A stretch of DNA of 64,000 nucleotides, taken from assembly GCA_017633255.1 (NCBI GenBank), contig JAGBPS010000019.1:1-64000 (forward strand). The letters run 5' to 3'. Of the stretch, positions 35,291 through 43,048 are shown in pieces. The DNA comes from Bacteroidales bacterium (GTDB lineage: Bacteria; Bacteroidota; Bacteroidia; Bacteroidales; WCHB1-69). Below the pieces are notes generated by a model, which did not search any database, was not told the origin of the DNA, and was given only the letters and a program-made list of their open reading frames with translations. Position 1 is the stretch's first letter, and the number at the start of each line of letters is the position of its first letter. Both the position numbers and the translations under genes were made by a program.

Positions 35291-37051
35291 TTTAACGACC
35301 AACTCCGCCACATCCATCACCTTGGCCTCGGTGGCGCGGGTGAAAGCTTTCTTGCACATCGGGCAGGCCGTGCAAATCAAATCGGGATTACCCATCTGCA
35401 AGTTCTCTAAAGCGGCGTTGCGAATCTTCTCCTGCTGTTCCAGCTCAATCACCGTGTTGCCCAGGTTGAAGCCGCAACACAGGCTGTGCTCGCGCTCTTC
35501 GGGGGTTTTCATCAGCACCGCCACACTGTTCAGCACATCGCGAGGCTCCTGATAGATGCCGCAACCGCGTCCCAACTCGCAGGGGTCGTGATAGGTCACC
35601 TTCAGCGAAGCGTCCTTACTCACCTTCAGCCTGCCACTCTTGATCAACATGTCGATATACTCGGTATGGTGCATCACCTTGATGGGCAGCTTGTATTCTT
35701 TGGTGAACGACTGATAGCAAATCGGGCAGGAAGTGACCAGCAGTCTGGCGTGCGACTGCACAATCAGCTGGGTGTTCTTCCTTCTCAGTTCCGAAGCCTG
35801 CGTATGGAAACCCTGCTGCATCAGCGGCCGTCCGCAGCAAATGGAAGCCTCCTTGTCCATGTACCAGTATTTCTGACCCACCGCCTCGAAAATCTTCTCC
35901 ATCGCCTCGGGAATACCTGGTGTAAGGTGCGACATACAGCCGGCGAAATACACCACGCGGTCCATGGCGTTAAAGGCGCGCACGGTATCCAGATAACGGT
36001 AATTGTTCTTGGTGTCAAGCTCTTTCTTGTCACGCATCTGGCGGCGGATAGCCATCAAATCAAGCTGCACCGGACAATCGCTCGCACAGCGGCTGCACAT
36101 CAGGCAGTTGTCGGCAATCTCATCCTTCAGTATTTTGTAACGGATATCTCGCAGAAAATACACCGACTGCACACCTTTGATATCCAGCTGTTTGTTCAAC
36201 GGGCAGGCATCAATGCATATACCGCAACGCGAGCAAGCGCTCAGCTCGTACATCGTATAACCCGACTTCTGCTCATCCTCTTTCACGCCCAGACGGCGGA
36301 AGAAAATGAGGAACACCTCGGTAAAGATGTGCATATAGCGCGAGAACGGCATCGCCACAAAGAATACGCCCAAAGCCAAGGAATACATTAACCAGCAGGT
36401 ATATTCAATATACACATTGGCAAAAGGCAGAATGTCGCCGATGGTCTGCGTGAGAAAACCGCCATTGTGGTACAAAGCGGCGGTGACACTCTCCGACAGC
36501 AGTCGGAAGGGGAAGATGCACCACAACGCCACTCTTGCAAAATGATCAAAAATCACATGTTTAGTAGCTTTTTTCATGCCCACAATGCGACTGTAAATCA
36601 TTTTCACAAAGGCGATAGTGACACCTGACAGCACAAAGAGCAGCAATCCGTCCATCACCTGCGTGAAGACCGCGGCAGAGGGGAAGGTGTTGTGCTCATG
36701 CTGGAAGAAACGGTAGAAAATAGCCACCCAGAAAGGCTTGCTGCCCTGGATGCCGAACTCCGCCTCGAAGAAGCCCACCACAATCAGCAGGAACCACCCA
36801 AAGGCGATGCTGGCGTGCATATAGCCCAGCATGAGATTCCGCTTGAAGATGCGGCGATGCAACAGCGACTCCATAATGATCTCCCAGATAGCCGGCAAGA
36901 ACTTCCAAGAGAGAATGTTTTTCCTGATAATAGCCCGCTGCAAACGGTCGAAGCCTTTGTACCATCTGATGTACTTCCATATACAGAAAGCAAACAGCAG
37001 TACCACACCGATGCAGAACGGAATCACAAAGGGACTGAAATACTTACTCAT
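35276..37051 (-). CDS. Membrane-bound HdrD/HmeD-like iron-sulfur oxidoreductase
   Basis: 591 residues. It has five predicted membrane helices in the first 250 residues (for example FVIPFCIGVVLLFAFCIW and IEYTCWLMYSLALGVFFVAM) with possible haem ligands in GYMHAS and SRYMHIF, as in NarI/HmeC-type subunits. A two-cluster ferredoxin domain follows (CSRCGICIDACP near 280, CLMCSRCASDCP near 320). Then come two CCG domains (YFAGCM ... SICCGRP ... TSCPICYQ; YHDPCELGRGCG ... SLCCGFN ... TACPMCKK). The fusion of membrane, HdrC-like and HdrD-like parts suggests electron exchange with the menaquinone pool. It overlaps the upstream 4Fe-4S gene by 8 bp. Confidence 0.8.
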   Translation of the reverse strand: MSKYFSPFVIPFCIGVVLLFAFCIWKYIRWYKGFDRLQRAIIRKNILSWKFLPAIWEIIMESLLHRRIFKRNLMLGYMHASIAFGWFLLIVVGFFEAEFGIQGSKPFWVAIFYRFFQHEHNTFPSAAVFTQVMDGLLLFVLSGVTIAFVKMIYSRIVGMKKATKHVIFDHFARVALWCIFPFRLLSESVTAALYHNGGFLTQTIGDILPFANVYIEYTCWLMYSLALGVFFVAMPFSRYMHIFTEVFLIFFRRLGVKEDEQKSGYTMYELSACSRCGICIDACPLNKQLDIKGVQSVYFLRDIRYKILKDEIADNCLMCSRCASDCPVQLDLMAIRRQMRDKKELDTKNNYRYLDTVRAFNAMDRVVYFAGCMSHLTPGIPEAMEKIFEAVGQKYWYMDKEASICCGRPLMQQGFHTQASELRRKNTQLIVQSHARLLVTSCPICYQSFTKEYKLPIKVMHHTEYIDMLIKSGRLKVSKDASLKVTYHDPCELGRGCGIYQEPRDVLNSVAVLMKTPEEREHSLCCGFNLGNTVIELEQQEKIRNAALENLQMGNPDLICTACPMCKKAFTRATEAKVMDVAELVVKQVEN

Positions 37052-37397
37052 TGTCTTTCCGTTTTGGGTCTGTTAATATTTTTCTCATATTCATAATCAT
37101 CGAACGTAGATTCACCCCGCGAGGGCACACCAAAGTACATTTTCCGCACAGCATGCATGGTTTCAATTCATTCTCCAAGTCCTGATACTGTTGCATTCTG
37201 AACATTGAGTGAATTCTCCTGATGTTGTAATCGGTAAACTGACGGGCGGAACAAGTAGCCGAGCAAGCTCCGCAGTTCATGCAGCGCTTAAACGACGGCA
37301 CCTCTTCCTCCAGCTGTTTCAGCAAACGATTATCGGCCGTATCCATGTTGATAGACCGCGGTGTGGAGATGGCAAAACCGAATTTCAGATTTCTCAT
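37044..37397 (-). CDS. HdrC-like 4Fe-4S dicluster protein (short)
   Basis: 117 residues with two cysteine motifs, CMNCGACSATCSARQF and CMLCGKCTLVCPRG, typical of HdrC. It overlaps its neighbours on both sides (4 bp with the gene before, 8 bp with the gene after), so translation is coupled. It should pass electrons between the HdrA-like flavoprotein and the CCG subunits. It starts with a hydrophobic stretch MRNLKFGFAISTPRS, which is not a signal peptide. Confidence 0.8.
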   Translation of the reverse strand: MRNLKFGFAISTPRSINMDTADNRLLKQLEEEVPSFKRCMNCGACSATCSARQFTDYNIRRIHSMFRMQQYQDLENELKPCMLCGKCTLVCPRGVNLRSMIMNMRKILTDPKRKDNE

Positions 37398-38005
37398 GGC
37401 TCGTCCTCCAACACTTTTTTGCGTAATTCCATTCCACCGGTCACCTCGAAAATCCTACGTATCTCCTCCAAGTTTTCCTCACGGATTTTACGCAAAGCGC
37501 CGGGGCCGTCACCATGATAGTTGGCGCCCAGTTTCGGGGCAATCTCCTCAATGTTTTCTATATACCACTCCCAAATCGGCCCCTGCTCCGGATGGTAGGC
37601 AGGATCAACCTTGTCGGGATGCACACAATAGCCTATCTCCAAAATGTTGGAACCGATACTGTTCATCAGCTGCTTTTGCTGACGCCCCATCGTACTGTCC
37701 TTGAAATAGCCCAGTTCCTGTGAGCGTTTCCTTAAAACAGAAATCACCTCTCCCGGAATATTCCCTCTCGGACAGCGCGGTTTGCAGGACATGCACTGAC
37801 CGCAGTACCAGATGGTTTCCGAACGCAGCAGTTTCTCTATCTCCTCCTCATCCTGTCGCTGTACCGTGTCGCAGATACGGCGCGGATCATAGTCATAAAA
37901 CTCCGCCGCCGGACAAATGGCTGTACAGACCCCGCAGTTCATACAGGCTTTCAAAGCCTCGCCAAAGCGGAGATCCTGCATCAGTAAATCATGCAAATTT
38001 CCCAT
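37394..38005 (-). CDS. HdrC-like 4Fe-4S dicluster protein (long)
   Basis: 203 residues. CMNCGVCTAICPAAEFYDYDPRRI and YCGQCMSCKPRCPRGNIPGEVI give two [4Fe-4S] sites. A C-terminal half without cysteine clusters includes HPDKVDPAYHPEQGPIWEWY. It starts 2 bp after the stop of the VOC gene and overlaps the next gene by 4 bp. Two HdrC paralogues side by side suggest a heteromeric electron wire. Confidence 0.8.
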   Translation of the reverse strand: MGNLHDLLMQDLRFGEALKACMNCGVCTAICPAAEFYDYDPRRICDTVQRQDEEEIEKLLRSETIWYCGQCMSCKPRCPRGNIPGEVISVLRKRSQELGYFKDSTMGRQQKQLMNSIGSNILEIGYCVHPDKVDPAYHPEQGPIWEWYIENIEEIAPKLGANYHGDGPGALRKIREENLEEIRRIFEVTGGMELRKKVLEDEP

Positions 38006-38007
38006 AT

Positions 38008-39081
38008 TTATTGCATTTTAATTCGATTGAATCTCATCAGCTTGTAGAAAAGTTTCGGCAACGCCTTGGTGCGCTCGTGCTTCAACAAGTCGATGAACAA
38101 ATGGAACTTGCGGGCTAACGGTATCCTGTAAGTTTCCACAAATTCTATAAGCGTACCGTCGGGGTCCTCGATATAGGTGAAATGCCCCGATGCCTCGCCC
38201 ATGTCGAACTGGCTCTGACCGGCACAGCTGTCCACCGTGAAAGGAAAGCCTTTGGACTGGCAATACGCCTCCAGCTCCCTCATATTGATGGTGTCCATGC
38301 AAATCTGAATAAAGCCGGGGTCTCCCCAGTAGCGGCCCTCGTAAATCTTGCGAGGCTGACGGTCCAATGCCACCACCAACTCAATACTGCCAGGTCCCAA
38401 CAAGTTGGAGAAAGGTCCTTTACGCGGCTGTTTATTCTTCAACAGCACCCTGCGGTATTGCTGGTCGCCACCTCTCAGAAAAGCCAAATCTTCGAAGGTT
38501 CCCGTCTTGTCATAAATAATCGTATCGAAGCCCAGAATATCCTGATAAACTGGCAAAGCTTTCTCCACATCGGTCACACCCACCATCATACCAGCCACAC
38601 CGCCAGAGGGAAAGCCCGTTTTCACACAGATATTCTCGTCCTCCACCGCCTGGAAGTAGTTGCCAAAGGGGTCTTCAACAAAAAAGGTCTGACTACCATC
38701 TGGAGCTGTGGCTATAGGCCCCACCTTATCATATTTGGCATTCAGCTGCTGGTGAAAAGCCTTGACATCATAGCATCTCAACTTGGCTACAAATACACCG
38801 AGATCGGCCACCTGAATATCGAAATCGACAGGCTGCGGTTTACGCTCTGAATACTGCCATATTTCGAAGCCGCCACCGCCTTGCAGGTTGATGGTGACAC
38901 AGGCATGGCGCTTCTGCGGCGACTGCCCCGTATAAGGCAGCATGTGCTCTGCCACCGTGTCATCTTCCAGAATCTTGATGTCCATCTGGAACATGTCGAT
39001 ATACCATTTCCAAGCCTGCTCGAAGTTTTCCACTCCGATACCGACTTGCTGGATTCCTGCGAAGAAATAGTTTTTGTTCAT
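38008..39081 (-). CDS. VOC-superfamily protein (4-hydroxyphenylpyruvate dioxygenase-like size)
   Basis: 357 residues, the size of a four-module vicinal-oxygen-chelate protein. Module starts are visible at FAGIQQVGIGVENFEQAWKW and GGVAGMMVGVTDVEKALPVY, and module ends at FFVEDPFGNYFQAVE and YIEDPDGTLIEFVETY. The last Glu is the usual metal ligand, but the His expected at the start of each domain is replaced (Q/V and M), so metal binding is uncertain. It is translationally linked to the Hdr-like genes (2-bp gap) and follows the short-chain dehydrogenase after a repeat element. Substrate unknown; a lipid- or sulfonate-linked oxygenase or isomerase is only a guess. Confidence 0.65.
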   Translation of the reverse strand: MNKNYFFAGIQQVGIGVENFEQAWKWYIDMFQMDIKILEDDTVAEHMLPYTGQSPQKRHACVTINLQGGGGFEIWQYSERKPQPVDFDIQVADLGVFVAKLRCYDVKAFHQQLNAKYDKVGPIATAPDGSQTFFVEDPFGNYFQAVEDENICVKTGFPSGGVAGMMVGVTDVEKALPVYQDILGFDTIIYDKTGTFEDLAFLRGGDQQYRRVLLKNKQPRKGPFSNLLGPGSIELVVALDRQPRKIYEGRYWGDPGFIQICMDTINMRELEAYCQSKGFPFTVDSCAGQSQFDMGEASGHFTYIEDPDGTLIEFVETYRIPLARKFHLFIDLLKHERTKALPKLFYKLMRFNRIKMQ

Positions 39082-39097
39082 TTTTTTTATTCTTTTT

Positions 39098-39216
39098 CGT
39101 TAAGGCGTTAAGGCGTCAAGACGTTAAGACGATTTTACTTCGTCTTGACGAGCGAACGCAGTGAGCGTCTCCACGAATGCACGCAGTGCATGACTTCACG
39201 TCTTACCGTCTCCCCG
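39098..39216 (-). repeat. Octamer-arm mosaic element
   Basis: GTTAAGGC, GTTAAGGC, GTCAAGAC, GTTAAGAC, spacer, GTCTTGACGAGCGAACGCAG with TGAGCG, GTCTCCAC, hairpin ATGCACGCAGTGCAT (39177-39191), then GTCTTACC / GTCTCCCC. It ends 4 bp from the stop codon of the dehydrogenase gene. Confidence 0.8.
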
Positions 39217-39219
39217 TTC

Positions 39220-40029
39220 CTACATCGACTTAATGCTCCTTGCAATCCTCGCAGCCAGTCCCGGGAAGAAGCGCTTGATGTACGCCATTAGCAATTCCTT
39301 GCGGCCCACCAGCACCTCGCGCTTTTTCCGGTACACAGCCTTGACAATCTTGTTAGCCGCCTGCTCGGGAGTAACCCCGCCAGCCTGACCGGCATCCAGT
39401 TTGCCATGCCGCGATCCGTCTTTCTCCAAGGCATAGAAGGAAATGTTGGTCCTCACGCGTCCCGGACAAACTATGGTAACACGGATATTCTGCTGGTAAT
39501 ACTCCGCCTGCACCGTCTCGAAGAAACCATACAGGGCGTGCTTGGCCGACGAATAGGCGCAACGCAGCGGAAAACCGAACAAGCCGGCAATGCTGGTGGT
39601 CACCACCAGCTGTCCCCCACCCTGGGCAATCATCTTGGGCAGCACTGCTTTCGTCAGAACCACCGGGGCATAGAAATCAATATCCATCACCTTGCGGATA
39701 ACACTCATCTGCGTCTCGATGGTAGTGGCGCGCTGACTGATACCCGCGTTGTTGTAGAACACGTCAATACGTCCGAAGCTGTCCCACGCCTTGGTGGCCA
39801 AATCCTCCAACTCCTCAGTTTTTGAGAGGTCGAAAGGCAAAATCTCCACCGCAGGTGCTCCCAGCGACAAACACTTATCCTTCACCTTTAAAAGGATATC
39901 CTCCTCCAAGGCGGTGAGAATCAATTTAGCCGATTCCTGCGCAAAACGGTAGGCCGTCGCTTCACCGATACCCGACGAGGAACCGGTAATCCATACTATC
40001 TTATCCTGAAACCAATTCGCCATAAACAA
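39220..40029 (-). CDS. Short-chain dehydrogenase, candidate 3-oxocapnine reductase
   Basis: 269 residues. Classical SDR motifs: nucleotide-binding VWITGSSSGIGEA (12-24), NNAGIS, and the catalytic Ser (TTSIAGLFGFPLRC) and YSSAK. A C-terminal amphipathic/hydrophobic tail (LLMAYIKRFFPGLAARIARSI) suits a membrane-lipid substrate. The start may be the second Met (40023). It follows the threonine-synthase-like gene by 6 bp. By context it would reduce the 3-oxo intermediate made by the alpha-oxoamine synthase to capnine, as 3-ketosphinganine reductase does in sphingolipid synthesis. The fold is certain; the substrate is inferred. Confidence 0.8.
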   Translation of the reverse strand: MFMANWFQDKIVWITGSSSGIGEATAYRFAQESAKLILTALEEDILLKVKDKCLSLGAPAVEILPFDLSKTEELEDLATKAWDSFGRIDVFYNNAGISQRATTIETQMSVIRKVMDIDFYAPVVLTKAVLPKMIAQGGGQLVVTTSIAGLFGFPLRCAYSSAKHALYGFFETVQAEYYQQNIRVTIVCPGRVRTNISFYALEKDGSRHGKLDAGQAGGVTPEQAANKIVKAVYRKKREVLVGRKELLMAYIKRFFPGLAARIARSIKSM

Positions 40030-40035
40030 ATTGTT

Positions 40036-41247
40036 TTACAATGAGTTGGCAAATTCCTTGGCACGGGCGGCACCTTCGCCGGTATTCATCAGCAGCATCT
40101 CGCCGTCATGAATCTCACCCTGCTCCAGAGCCTGGTAGAAACCAGCCAAACAAACGATGGAAGCGGGACCCAGAACGACATTACGCTCTTTCTTCACCAG
40201 ACGGGCCAGATCCACCAAGTCAGCCTCTTTCACTCTCAGGAATGTGCCTCCACTCTTGTGCACGATGGGCGCTACAATAGGGAACATGCCCGGATTGCCC
40301 GTGGACAGTATCGACACCTTGGTCTGCGGATTGTCAATCACCGGATAATTCTTCTCATAGCCTTCGGGGAAACCAGCCTTGACGGCATTCTCCCAACCTT
40401 GCACCATCGGGTCGCAGGTATCCTGCTGTACCAGCAGCATACGCGGCAGTTTCACCTCCGGAAATACCGGTGAGATGTCGCGCACACCCTTATCGACAGC
40501 GATGGGACCTGTGCCACCGGCCACAGCCTGCACATACACATCAGGCATACGGCCCAGCTGGCGCATGAACTCGAAGACCATCGTCTTCTTGGCTTCCACA
40601 CGGATGGGGTCAATATTACCTGCGGAAATCAGCACATGATTGTCCTTATGATAAGCGGCGGCCAGCTTTTTGGCGTAGGCATAATCGCCATCAGCGATAT
40701 GGATGTGCTGACCGTGCGATTTGATTTCCTCCACCGTATCCTTGCACACGCAATCGGGCACAAAGACGTTAAAATTCACACCGGCCTTAGCCAGATATTT
40801 ACTGTATGCGGTTGCAGTATTGCCAGTCGAGGCCACACAGAACTCCTTCACACCATTCTCTTTGAAGATGGAAGCAGCCATGGAAGCGGCCACATCCTTG
40901 AAGGTGTTGGTACCCCCGTTCAGGTCGTTACGGTAAACCATCACCTGGCAGTGAATACCGTATTTCTCCAAGGCGTATTTCTCCATGAAATCCCATTCCT
41001 CAATAAGAATAGCGCCTTCACCGCAAGAAATGATATTCTCGCGATGTTCCAAAGGCAGATAGTCGAAATACAGCCAGAAGCTGTCGGGAGACTGCTTGTA
41101 AAGTTCCGGCAGTTTAGAATAATCAGCGGTATAGCGGACATCCACGTGGTTGCTGCCGCATTCCGGACAACATTGGTCCTGAGCCAACCACTGGGCGAAA
41201 TTTTCCGTCACATGACCGCATTTTTTACAAACAAGCGAATATTTCAT
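40036..41247 (-). CDS. Threonine-synthase-like PLP enzyme, candidate cysteate synthase
   Basis: 403 residues. An N-terminal zinc-ribbon-like part has paired cysteines (CKKCG at 7-11, CCPECG at 26-31). A fold-type II PLP core carries Lys117 (GGTNTFKDVAAS) as the internal aldimine, followed by ASTGNTATAYSKYLAKAG and the phosphate-binding AGGTGPIAV. It is a threonine synthase paralogue. Lying between an alpha-oxoamine synthase and an SDR, it fits cysteate synthase (phosphoserine plus sulfite to L-cysteate), described as a threonine-synthase relative in methanogens and proposed for Bacteroidota sulfonolipid makers. True threonine synthase is the alternative, but thrA/thrB are absent here. Confidence 0.7.
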   Translation of the reverse strand: MKYSLVCKKCGHVTENFAQWLAQDQCCPECGSNHVDVRYTADYSKLPELYKQSPDSFWLYFDYLPLEHRENIISCGEGAILIEEWDFMEKYALEKYGIHCQVMVYRNDLNGGTNTFKDVAASMAASIFKENGVKEFCVASTGNTATAYSKYLAKAGVNFNVFVPDCVCKDTVEEIKSHGQHIHIADGDYAYAKKLAAAYHKDNHVLISAGNIDPIRVEAKKTMVFEFMRQLGRMPDVYVQAVAGGTGPIAVDKGVRDISPVFPEVKLPRMLLVQQDTCDPMVQGWENAVKAGFPEGYEKNYPVIDNPQTKVSILSTGNPGMFPIVAPIVHKSGGTFLRVKEADLVDLARLVKKERNVVLGPASIVCLAGFYQALEQGEIHDGEMLLMNTGEGAARAKEFANSL

Positions 41248-41271
41248 TAGTTGTCAATTATAATTAAATTT

Positions 41272-41425
41272 CGTTATAGACGTGAAGACGTCAAGACGTC
41301 AAGGCGTTAAGACATGCTCTGCGTGCATTCGTTAAGACGTTAAGGCGTTGAAATAATTAATTATTCGTCTTGACGAGCGAACGAAGTGAGCGTCTCCACG
41401 TCTCCACGTCTCCACGCTTCCACGT
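41272..41425 (-). repeat. Octamer-arm mosaic element
   Basis: On the minus strand it begins right after the stop codon of the 418-aa gene: GTGGAAGC, GTGGAGAC twice, then CTCACTTCGTTCGCTCG (41374-41390 on the plus strand) and the right arm CAACGCCTTAACGTCTTAACG. A decayed hairpin TGCACGCAGAGCAT follows, then GTCTTGAC words. Its orientation matches the gene it follows. Confidence 0.8.
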
Positions 41426-41426
41426 T

Positions 41427-42683
41427 TTAGTCCTTCACCAAACACATCGTCGGAATCGGCTTGTTGTATTCGCCGGCATCCAATTTCTTCTTCACTTCTT
41501 TGAAGACCTCGATAGTGCGGTTAACATGTTCCATGGTATGAGCGGCGGTCGGGATGATACGCAGCATGATCACACCCTTAGGCACAACAGGATAGAGTAC
41601 CATTGAGCAGAAAATACCATGATTTTCGCGCAGGTCCACAATCAGGTTGGTAGCCTGTCCGGGGTCGCCCTTCAGGTAAACCGGAGTCACAGGTGACTGG
41701 GTTCTGCCCAGGTCGAAACCTTCGGCTTTTAAACCGCTCTGCAGTGCGTTGGCAATAGTCCACAGTTTCTCGCGAATCTCGGGACGGGTCTTGATGAGCT
41801 CCAGACGTTTCATAGCGCCGATTACCATGGGCATAGGCAGTGATTTGGCGAAAATCTGTGAACGCATGTTGAAGCGCAGGTGATCCACCACATATTTCTC
41901 GGAAGCCACGAAAGCACCGATACCGGCCATACTCTTGGCGAAAGTGGCAAAATACACATCCAGCTCGTCAATTACGCCGAAATGAGCGGCAGTACCGTCA
42001 CCCTTGGGACCCATGGTACCGAAACCGTGAGCGTCGTCGATAAGCAGACGGAAGGGGAATTCTTTCTTCAGGGCCACAATGCCGGCCAAGTTGCCAAGGT
42101 CGCCAGCCATACCGAACACACCTTCAGTAATCACCAGTACGCCACCGCCTTGCTCGTCAGCCAGTTTGCAAGCCTGAGCCAACTGTTTGCGCAAGCTTTC
42201 CATGTCATTATGCTGATACACATATCTCTTGGCGAAGCTCAGACGCAGACCGTCCATAATACAAGCGTGTGATTCAGAGTCATATACAATCACATCACGA
42301 CGGCTGGTCAGCACATCGATAATGGAAATCATGGCCTGATAGCCGAAATTGACCAGATAGCCGTAGGGTTTACCCACATAATGAGCCAGATCCTGCTCCA
42401 GTTGCTTATGATACTTGGTGTCACCCGACATCATACGGGCACCCATAGGGGCGGCCATACCGAAATCGCGGGCACCCTGGGCGTCGGCCTCGCGAACTTC
42501 GGGCATATTAGCCAATCCCAAGTAATTATTCAAACTCCAGTTCAGCACTTTCTTGCCATTAAACACCATTTCGGGGCCAATTTCGCCTTCCAAACGGGGG
42601 AACATAAAGTAACCATCGGCATTAGCCTGATACTGTCCAAGGGGACCCGGAGTCTCTTTAATTCTTTCAAAAATGTCTTTCAT
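41427..42683 (-). CDS. Alpha-oxoamine synthase, candidate cysteate fatty-acyltransferase
   Basis: 418 residues, PLP fold-type I, alpha-oxoamine synthase family (serine palmitoyltransferase / 2-amino-3-ketobutyrate CoA ligase). PLP residues visible: H139 (DSESHACIMDG), D217 and H219 (LIDDAHGFGTMG), K250 (TFAKSMAGIGAF); also the family motif NNYLGLA at 52-58. The N-terminus (ERIKETPGPLGQYQANADGY) and MGARMMSGD match the Bacteroidota subgroup often annotated as serine palmitoyltransferase, to which the Flavobacterium/Alistipes sulfonolipid enzymes (CFAT/SulA) belong. Adjacent cysteate-synthase-like and SDR genes favour condensation of cysteate with a fatty-acyl thioester to 3-oxocapnine. Serine palmitoyltransferase (sphingolipids) remains possible. 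It is the first gene of the run, with its own promoter. Confidence 0.75.
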   Translation of the reverse strand: MKDIFERIKETPGPLGQYQANADGYFMFPRLEGEIGPEMVFNGKKVLNWSLNNYLGLANMPEVREADAQGARDFGMAAPMGARMMSGDTKYHKQLEQDLAHYVGKPYGYLVNFGYQAMISIIDVLTSRRDVIVYDSESHACIMDGLRLSFAKRYVYQHNDMESLRKQLAQACKLADEQGGGVLVITEGVFGMAGDLGNLAGIVALKKEFPFRLLIDDAHGFGTMGPKGDGTAAHFGVIDELDVYFATFAKSMAGIGAFVASEKYVVDHLRFNMRSQIFAKSLPMPMVIGAMKRLELIKTRPEIREKLWTIANALQSGLKAEGFDLGRTQSPVTPVYLKGDPGQATNLIVDLRENHGIFCSMVLYPVVPKGVIMLRIIPTAAHTMEHVNRTIEVFKEVKKKLDAGEYNKPIPTMCLVKD

Positions 42684-42779
42684 AAGCCTAAAAAGTTAAA
42701 TATGTTAAAAAAACTTAATTTTATATATTATTCTGTATCAATTCATTATGTCGTTTTACGTCTGATTTTTATAGCACTG

Positions 42780-42787
42780 CAAACATA
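42780..42787 (-). promoter_or_regulatory. -7 promoter box TATGTTTG for the sulfonolipid/Hdr gene run
   Basis: Minus-strand TAnnTTTG followed by CAG, about 97 bases before ATG 42683. The 365-bp gap to the divergent gene at 43049 is strongly AT-rich; apart from two promoter boxes I see nothing in it. Confidence 0.6.
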
Positions 42788-42959
42788 CACATTTTTTTTA
42801 TTATGGCATAAACTGTTCAAAAATATAAATTCAAAATCGCATTTTATTTTTCATTCAAATAAAAATACGATAAAATTTACAATTATAGACAGCTATCATA
42901 AAAAACATTTCTCTGTGAATAAATTTTGCAAAAAATGTAATTTATGTTGATTTTTTTCC

Positions 42960-42967
42960 TATTTTTG
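42960..42967 (+). promoter_or_regulatory. -7 promoter box TATTTTTG for the glycine-rich protein
   Basis: TAnnTTTG followed by CA, 82 bases before ATG 43049. Confidence 0.6.
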
Positions 42968-43048
42968 CATTTTGATAATTATAAGGTGAGAAAAGTGCCG
43001 ATTGGAATTTGAAAATGAACAAAATAAAAACATAAAACACTTACAAAC

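Noticed and set aside
35486-36391. 301-residue plus-strand frame opposite the membrane Fe-S gene
   Set aside because: Antisense shadow; the minus strand encodes unmistakable cysteine motifs and membrane helices.
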